NCBI GenBank assembly: GCA_028571685.1
Contig: CM053143.1
Location: 158,962,329-159,026,328 of the forward strand
Length of the DNA stretch: 64,000 nucleotides
Reading direction: 5' to 3'
From: Heterohyrax brucei
Taxonomy: Eukaryota > Chordata > Mammalia > Hyracoidea > Procaviidae
The notes below the pieces were generated by a model, which saw only the letters and a program-made list of their open reading frames with translations, made no database searches and was not told the origin of the DNA. Below are positions 57,756-64,000 of this stretch, piece after piece; the first letter of the stretch is position 1, and each line of letters opens with the position of its first letter. Made by a program: the position numbers and the translations under genes.

Positions 57756-57890
57756 AAATGATGTAGTTGTCCTTGAGTTGATGTTGACTCATAACAATCC
57801 GAAGTTTGAAGAGCAGAACTGCTGCATAGCAGAAAACAAGTGGTTAGCTGAACCTTGATACAGATGGCAGTCAAGCCAAGGTGATCATTA
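57756..57890 (-). mobile_element. AfroSINE fragment, long variant, decayed
   Basis: 'ttgtccttgagttgatgttg', 'agcagaactgctgcatagc' and 'agtggttagctgaaccttg' recall the reverse SINE; the order is kept but identity is low. Confidence 0.55.
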
Positions 57891-58640
57891 AAGTTATTTG
57901 TTGACTTGGCTGGGCCATTACTCTCAGTGGTTTGGCAGTTTTGATGTCAGTTGGCAGTTGTATGATGATGCAATCACTCACATGATGAGATTTGATACAG
58001 TGTGATCACTTCAACGATGACATCTTCTGTGAGTAATCAATGGGCTGAAAGGGAGTTTCCTTGGGGCATTTCCTACATCAAATTTATAGGTAGACTTTCT
58101 GGCAAGACTTGTAGACTTTTGCTAACTCTGGATCCTGCAGCTGACTCCTGTTCTTCTGACCTCCAGTTCTTGGGACGTGAGCTAAGCAGCTTGCCTGACA
58201 GTCTTGGTATTTATAGATCTTTGTAGCCTATGAGCAAGAGCCCTTCTCTCTGACTTGCCCATCTTGAGTTTGCCAATCACTGTGGCTACATGAGGAAATC
58301 CTGGTGGTTTAGTGGTTAAGTGCTATGTCTGCTAACCAAAAAGTTTCAGTTCAAATCTGCCAGGTGCTTCATGGAAATTCTATGGGAAAGTTCTGTGCTG
58401 TTCTCTAGGGTTACTATGAGTAGGAATCAACTGGATGGCAGTGGATTGGGTGTGTTTTCTAGGTGGTTACATGAATTAGTAGAAGTCTATATCTTGACAC
58501 ATGGAATGTTCCAGCCTCTATAATTGCACAAGCAATTTATTTGACAGAAATCTCTGTTTCTATCTCTGTCTCTCTACGCTATATACTTATACACTTTGCT
58601 GTTTTGCTTTGTAGAGAACACAGACTAAGATACCTAGATT
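57891..58640 (+). mobile_element. LTR-like repeat interrupted by an AfroSINE
   Basis: 'gttgacttggctgggccatt', 'gggagtttccttggggcat', 'ctccagttcttgggacgtg' and 'tctataattgcacaagcaat' are in the order of an ERVL-type LTR. Family naming is uncertain. A 74-codon open stretch at 58002-58226 is incidental. Confidence 0.5.
58293..58450 (+). mobile_element. AfroSINE
   Basis: 'aggaaatcctggtggtttag' to 'tcaactggatggcagtgg'; inserted in the LTR-like repeat. Confidence 0.95.
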
Positions 58641-58708
58641 CTGTCTCATACTGTAATTTCATACACAATTAATTTACCTATGAATTTTCACATTTCTAGA
58701 ACATACTT

Positions 58709-59357
58709 GTCATAGATTGGATTATATCTCTCCAAATAACTGTGAAGCAATTTAGTTGGGTCATGACTCCTAATAGTATCTGGTTATCCTCTCTTTTGTG
58801 ATTTTAATTTTGGCATATGCTGGAAATTCTGATCTCTGTCTGTAGTAAATGGGAAGAGACTAGCTTTATGTTACAGAGGATTAACCCACTGAAACCAGAC
58901 TCACTGCCGCTGAGTCGATTCCAACTCATAGTGAATCTATAGGACAGAGTAGAACTGCTCCATAGAGTTGCCAAGGAGCACCTGGTGAACTCCAACTGCC
59001 GAAGTCATAGTTAGCAGACATAGCACTTAACCACTACGCCACCAGAGTTTACGAAGGAAGATTAGGGTAGGCTTACAAACTTTCCTTTCCTAAGGTAAAG
59101 GGATCCCTGATCCAAGGTAAAAGGAGTTTCCCTGTAGTGTGGCCTGTACCACTTTTTGTCTCCCAAGAGATAAAAGGAAAAGGAAGCGAGCATAAAAGAA
59201 CTGATAACACCAAGACAGCATGGACAGGAGCAGAGCATGCCCTTTGGATGTGAAGTTCCTGTGTTGAAATGCTTTCAGTCCAAGGGCAGACTGATGTATC
59301 ACAAGGACATTTGATTAGAGCCGACAGAAAGAAAAAGTCTTCCTCTGGACCTGGAAC
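58709..59357 (+). mobile_element. MaLR-like LTR split by an AfroSINE
   Basis: 'tgtcatagattggattatat' start. After the SINE it continues with 'ctgtagtgtggcctgtacc', 'gagcagagcatgccctttgg' and 'cttcctctggacctggaac'. Its 3' end is joined to the SINE cluster. Confidence 0.75.
58889..59050 (-). mobile_element. AfroSINE
   Basis: 'ctcactgccgctgagtcgat' to 'cttaaccactacgccacc'. High similarity to the family consensus suggests a late insertion. Confidence 0.96.
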
Positions 59358-59697
59358 CCATTGTTCCTGAATCAATTCTGACTCATAATTACCCTATTTA
59401 AAATAATAATAATAAAAACATTGCCTTTTTGTCAATTCTGACTAATAGAGACCTATAGGGCAGAGTACAACTCCACAGAGTTTCCAAGGAGTACCTAGTA
59501 GACTCAAACTGCCAACATTTTGGTTAGCAGCCACAGCACCTAACCACTTTGCCACCAGAGCAAATTTGCCTCAAAGGGCTTCCAAGGCTATAATCTTTAT
59601 GAAAACAGACTGCCACATTTTTCTCCCTGGAGCTGCTGGTGAGTTCAAACTGCTGACCTTTCAGTTAACAGCTGAGTGCTTAATCACTGAGCCACCA
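59358..59697 (-). mobile_element. AfroSINE nested in a long-variant AfroSINE
   Basis: The outer SINE begins 'gaatcaattctgactcataa' at 59366 and resumes at 59567 with 'aatttgcctcaaagggcttc', 'acagactgccacatttttc' and head complement 'cttaatcactgagccacc'. A second reverse SINE (59415-59566) with its A-rich tail near 59400 lies between. Confidence 0.85.
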
Positions 59698-60717
59698 TTA
59701 GAAGCAATTAAAAATAATATATAGAACTATACATTCTTATTGTTCATGAATTCATGAGCATTAATGATCCTTTTAAAATGTAGTAGTACTCAACAGTGAA
59801 TACAATCATATGAAATGTTTCCATTAAATGCTTTAATCACTTCCCATCTTGACTGTTGCAATTAACTCTTTTATTGTCTTCCTAAATTCTTACTCTCTGA
59901 ACATCAGGGGGTCCAAGTGTTATAGAAAAGAATAGCTTGCTTTCTAATTCCAGGGCCTGGAATTGCAACATTTTTGTTTTCATTGTTGCTTGTATCCTCT
60001 TATTAATTCAGTGACAAAGCTTCAAGTAAAGCCATCTCATTATATGACTTAGAGCCATAATGCCTTTTCAGGGAAATCAGGTGGAAAAAATCAAAGGACT
60101 GAGAGCACACAGAAGACACACAGCATCAGGGGATGAAAAGAACAGGGGAAAGAGTGAAAGATTACAAGAAAGGCATACACAAAAGAAAGTATACTTTAAT
60201 TTGAAAAGATAAAGTTGGAATGCAATCTTGTTTAGTGTATTCTGTCTATATCAGAACTGGAAGCTTGAAAAATACCAATTTTTTAAAAAAGAGAAGACAT
60301 GCTCAGTAAAAACAAGCAGAAGAGATTTAATACAGTTTTATGACGGATTGGTGGATATTTGAGAGCTCCAATTTTTCAGTCTTTGTAGTTACAAAACGTA
60401 TGTTGAATATTTACAGGATAACTTTTACCTTTTCATGTTGAGGTTTTGGAGGAGAACTGACTTTTGAACAACTATTAGAACAACAGAATTCTTTAATAAT
60501 CTTTTGAATCCATGTGGCATTTAATTATTCTCTTAATTCCTATGTATCCACATTTAATAGAATGCCAGTGCAAATTTTTATCTCAGCTCCAGAATATTTC
60601 GTTCTAAGCATAAAATGCAAAAACTGATGCTATCAGTATAAAATTTTAAGCTGCCTTGAGAATTTTTAATATGTACATGTTAGTATGAAGCCTGTAGTTA
60701 AAAACTTAGTTCTAATC
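59698..60717. other. Unclassified AT-rich sequence
   Basis: No gene or repeat recognised. Confidence 0.55.
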
Positions 60718-60786
60718 CAGCAGCAAGTGCTTGGTAACCTTATGGGACAGCTCCATTCTGTCCTATAGGGTCACTAGGAGGTGGAT
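60718..60786 (+). mobile_element. AfroSINE 3' half
   Basis: 'agtgcttggtaaccttatgg' then 'ctgtcctatagggtcacta'; the head is missing. Confidence 0.75.
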
Positions 60787-60799
60787 GTATAGATATGCA

Positions 60800-60970
60800 A
60801 AAATGATGGCATTGTGTTGATTCCAACTCATAGATTTGAACCTTACTCCATAGAGTTTTCAAGGCTGTAATTTTCAGAAGTAGATCATATATATTGTCTG
60901 TCTTCTGAGGTACCTCTGCTTGAGTTAAAATTGTCAACCTTTTGGTTAACAGACAAATGTCAGAGGGCTT
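60800..60970 (-). mobile_element. AfroSINE, long variant
   Basis: 'gcattgtgttgattccaact', 'ttttcaaggctgtaattttc', 'ttgtcaaccttttggttaac'. First of three reverse SINEs in a row. Confidence 0.85.
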
Positions 60971-60977
60971 CTTTGTT

Positions 60978-61157
60978 GTTACTGTGTACCCTCCAGTCAA
61001 TTCTAACTCATAGCACCCCTATATGACAGAGTAGAACTGCTCCATAGAGTGTCTTAAGCAGTATGGGAGCAGTTAGCCAGGTCTTTTGTCATGCCTAGCT
61101 GCAGGTAGGTTTGAACTGCTGACCTTAGTGCTTATCTGTTGCACCAGCAGGGCTCCT
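60978..61157 (-). mobile_element. AfroSINE
   Basis: 'accctccagtcaattctaac', 'gagtagaactgctccatag', 'tttgaactgctgacctta'; contains extra sequence in the middle (gggagcagttagccagg). Confidence 0.85.
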
Positions 61158-61159
61158 AT

Positions 61160-61303
61160 ATCCCTTGCTGTCTAGTTGATTTTGATTTACAATGAGTTTA
61201 TAGACCAGGCTAAGGTTTCCTTGGAATCCAAAGAGCAGATGTTGGATTTGAACTGCCGACTTTTTGGTTTCCAGCCATAGTACTTAACCACTGCACCATT
61301 TAA
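61160..61303 (-). mobile_element. AfroSINE
   Basis: 'cttgctgtctagttgatttt', 'ggatttgaactgccgactt', 'gtacttaaccactgcacc'. Confidence 0.85.
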
Positions 61304-62780
61304 ATTATGAATCCCCTTCATTTTTACCATTTCATTAAGCTATATTTAACTGAATCTAATTTTAAATTGAAAAACATATTTTTCATTATATTTGTTTCAT
61401 ATCATACAGTTATAAGACATGATGTAACATCTTTCAGTTTAAATTCAATTTAATGATTCTAAAATGTTTTCCATTGATCTATTTTATTGCTTTTGTTTTT
61501 GTAGCATGTGCTACATGGTTACAGCACTGTCATACTTTGCTCTTTTTTTGGTCAAATTTAGTGAACATTTTATTTCTTCTTGGTGAAGTGATATTTGAAA
61601 AAACTGAAAGATGGTTAATTTGGATTTACTATCTGAGAGTATAACTGAGACTTTGCATAAATGAAAGCATTGCTAGTTGGATTTGTTTTCTATGTAAGAA
61701 TAAAGCTCATTAATAAAATATTAGATTTTGAGAAGCTGAGTGGGAATCCTGGTACTCTTTTGGATGTAATAATCTCAAGAAGATTTGATTGTTTCTCCCA
61801 TTCTCGATTGCCTTGTAAAATACACCCATAGAATTTGCTTGAAATTGGGCTTATGCCATCTGAGGTAGGAAAAAAGCCCAGTATGATGATCTTGAGCCTA
61901 GAGCCACTAATTTAATTATTAATATTTCATACATAACTTTACTTCATTGGGAGGGGAGTGGAAAATGAGAAATGTCTTTTAAACTTGTAATACATGTAAA
62001 ATCACTGCCAGTAATTCACTGGATTAGTATATATTACTACAGAGAAGGGAGGGGGGCTTGGAAAAAACATACCTGAAATAATTACTTAGACATTTTTGGT
62101 TGGACAGGTTTTCACTTGGCCTTACAGATAACACTACTATTCTTGTTCAAAATATATTCGTTGTTCTCAGCTGCATGTCAGTGACTAGCAGTAATAAAAG
62201 ACACCACACAATATGGTTTGTGTCATTCTGAGGAAACTAATTTGTGGTCAAAGGAGAGTCACAAAGCATCCAGCTGGAATATAATTACTCGGTGATGATT
62301 ATATAAAGAGTCAGTTAAAGCTGAATCTATGCAACCCAAAGAGAAATGAAGATTTTATACTTACTGCACGTACTAGGTTGATGTGAGAAATAAAATTCGT
62401 TTCAATTGCTTTGACTAGAATTATCTTTTTTAGTGATTATGTAGTTTATCTTATCCATGCTCTGTTGTGCACAATTCTCCATTGATCAGCATGATGTCTG
62501 TATATAAATAATTGGAGAATGGTAGGACTATTTGCAAAGATTCATCCTAAAACTGCTTCTGGCTTGAGAGATGAGAAAAATATCTAGGGATTCATTTATT
62601 CATTACATTCATTCATTAATTCATCCAAAAATAGATATTGAGTGAATAATATGTATTAGCCCTGTTTTAAGTACTGGGCTATATGATAAAACTGAAGTAG
62701 TTCTTGCATTCATAAAGCTTGTTATTTATATTAGAATGATAAGAATGGTGTAAAAATAATAAAAGAGTAAAAGTACTATA
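61304..62780. other. Unclassified sequence
   Basis: No gene recognised. About 61740-62340 is free of recognisable mobile elements and simple repeats. A (CATT)n-like tract lies at about 62577-62625. Confidence 0.5.
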
Positions 62781-62940
62781 AGAAACTCATTGCCACTGGG
62801 TGGATGCTGCCTCATAGCAGCCCTACAGGACAGAGTAGAACTGGCCCACAGGGTTTCCAAGCAGCACCTGGCAGATCGAAACTACGGACCCTTTCGATGG
62901 CAGCCGTAGCACTTAAGTACTACCCTAACAGGGTTTCCAA
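62781..62940 (-). mobile_element. AfroSINE
   Basis: 'ctcattgccactgggtggat' to 'gcacttaagtactaccctaa'; 'agggtttccaa' appears both inside and at its end. Confidence 0.92.
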
Positions 62941-63293
62941 AAGTACTATGGAAGGGACACAAACTGATTCTAGAAAGAAGGTATCCTACACTTTATAAAG
63001 TTTCAGTGCAAATTTGATGTATTGCTAAAGTAATTCACTCTATTCATTTTGATTTTTTTACTGAAACTATTCATTGTCTTGTTGGTTCAGAGAGCCAGTA
63101 TCGCTGACTTAGGGCTATGTTATCACATATTCGGGGCCCAGGTCACTAATGATAACGTGTCTTATGTTAACAATCAATTCTTGAAAAATGTATTCGTTTT
63201 CACTAAAGAAGTTCTTTATGAGATTAAGGTTAGAGAAACACAGTCCTTCCTATGTTGTAGATAAAAATGTTGAGCGAAGAGAGCCAAGAGCAG
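62941..63293. other. Unclassified sequence
   Basis: Nothing recognised; a 71-codon open stretch at 63049-63264 has no family features. Confidence 0.5.
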
Positions 63294-63776
63294 TGTCTTA
63301 GTCATCTAGTGCTGCTTTAACAGAAAGACCACAAGTGGATGTCTTCAAGAAGAGAATTTTTTTTCATTACAGTCCAGTAAGCTTAAAGTCCAAATTCAAA
63401 GTGTCGGCTCCAGGAGAAAACTTTCTCTGCTGGCATGGAGGAATGTCCTTGTCAATCTTACCCTGGGCTGGAAGCTTCTCAGGTACAGGGACTCCAGTCC
63501 TTTCCAAAAGATGAACTCAGTTCCAGCGATTGATGAGATGAGGGCCTCAAATATCTCAGCTAGCTCCTCTCCTTTCTATCTCAAGAGACTGCCTCAAGAC
63601 ACAAAAGAAACTTACACCTTGAATCTTGCTCTAGAAACACAACTGCTGCCCATCTACCCTCATTAACATCATAGAGGCAGGAGTTCCACAACACAGAAGA
63701 ACATCACACAATGCCAGGAATCACAGCTCAGCCAAATTGCTAAAGATTTTTAGGGAACAGAATTCAATCCATGACA
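63294..63776 (-). mobile_element. MaLR-like solo LTR
   Basis: 'tgtcttagtcatctagtgc' to 'aattcaatccatgaca', nearly the same length as the copy at 1502-1985 and of the same subtype (both contain 'tctcaagagactgcctcaag' or its close variant). Confidence 0.9.
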
Positions 63777-63938
63777 AGGGGGAAGTGTCCCCAAACAGTA
63801 TTTGTTCTAATTATTATATGATATTATTCCTCAAATAACTGATAGTGTTTTACTTGAAAAAAGGTGTTCCATTTTTGAGCAATGTTAGGCGGCAAAAACT
63901 TTATAAAAGTTCTAACGTAAGACTTCTCCTATCATTTA

Positions 63939-64000
63939 GGAAACCATAGCAGCATAGCCCTAGGGGCCAGGGTAGAACTGACTAGGGTCATGAGTCAGAT
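63939..64000 (+). mobile_element. AfroSINE, cut by the window end
   Basis: 'aaaccatagcagcatagccc' and 'ggccagggtagaactgact' then 'gggtcatgagtcagat'; internally shortened and truncated at 64000. Confidence 0.7.

Noticed and set aside
1-64000. CRISPR arrays, operons, bacterial or phage systems
   Set aside because: No spaced identical repeats, no dense coding and no ribosome binding sites; the window is mammalian and repeat-rich.

Overview
The window is nuclear DNA from a mammal, very probably an elephant or another paenungulate (Afrotheria). The evidence is about 30 copies or fragments of the tRNA-headed AfroSINE, recognisable from a 'cctggtggcgtagtggttaag' type head and a 'gactcgacggcagtggg' type 3' end. 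These lie beside BovB/RTE-like LINE copies with a related 3' end and L1 copies of one closely related, fairly young family. Species cannot be fixed from the sequence alone. I found no convincing host exon, no tRNA or rRNA gene and no CRISPR array. All recognisable protein-like sequence belongs to retrotransposons and is broken. The window reads as an AT-rich, gene-poor, LINE-rich intergenic or intronic stretch.

Layout. 1-5.5 kb: AfroSINEs, a reverse MaLR-type LTR, an old reverse L1 with a short younger L1 3' end nested in it, two dinucleotide arrays, and a reverse RTE fragment. 5.5-13 kb: mostly unclassified AT-rich sequence with two forward RTE fragments, two AfroSINEs and a MER5-like DNA transposon. 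13.1-21.7 kb: a nest in which an RTE copy received an LTR, and that LTR received a nearly full-length L1 on the + strand (13817-20991, 15-bp target-site duplication). 21.99-29.69 kb: a second nearly full-length L1 on the - strand, carrying its own solo LTR (26379-26878, 5-bp duplication). The two L1s are tail to tail, about 7.2 kb each, with about 1 kb between them.

29.7-46.4 kb: unclassified AT-rich DNA with MaLR LTRs, an MLT1-like LTR, RTE copies in opposed orientation, AfroSINEs and several simple repeats. 46.4-48.9 kb: a 5'-truncated L1 whose 14-bp target-site duplications enclose about 250 bp beyond the L1 3' end, ending in an AATAAA signal and a poly(A) tract, which is the layout of an L1 3' transduction. 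49-53.2 kb: unclassified DNA, AfroSINEs, an RTE copy with a 152-codon open stretch, and an LTR. 53.3-56.1 kb: another truncated L1 that carries two successive 3' ends inside one pair of target-site duplications. 56-64 kb: AT-rich DNA, two interrupted LTRs, a dense AfroSINE cluster and a final reverse LTR.

How the parts work together: L1 encodes ORF1p and ORF2p and copies itself; RTE probably supplied the reverse transcriptase that mobilises AfroSINEs, because their 3' ends match; the LTRs are non-coding remnants. None of these copies looks able to make intact protein now. The most informative observations are the two L1 transduction-like structures, the 16-kb tail-to-tail L1 pair, a cysteine-to-arginine change in the ORF2p C-terminal motif shared by the two younger L1s but not by two older ones, a stop codon shared in ORF1, and a long inter-ORF spacer. 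I saw no new defence or metabolic system.
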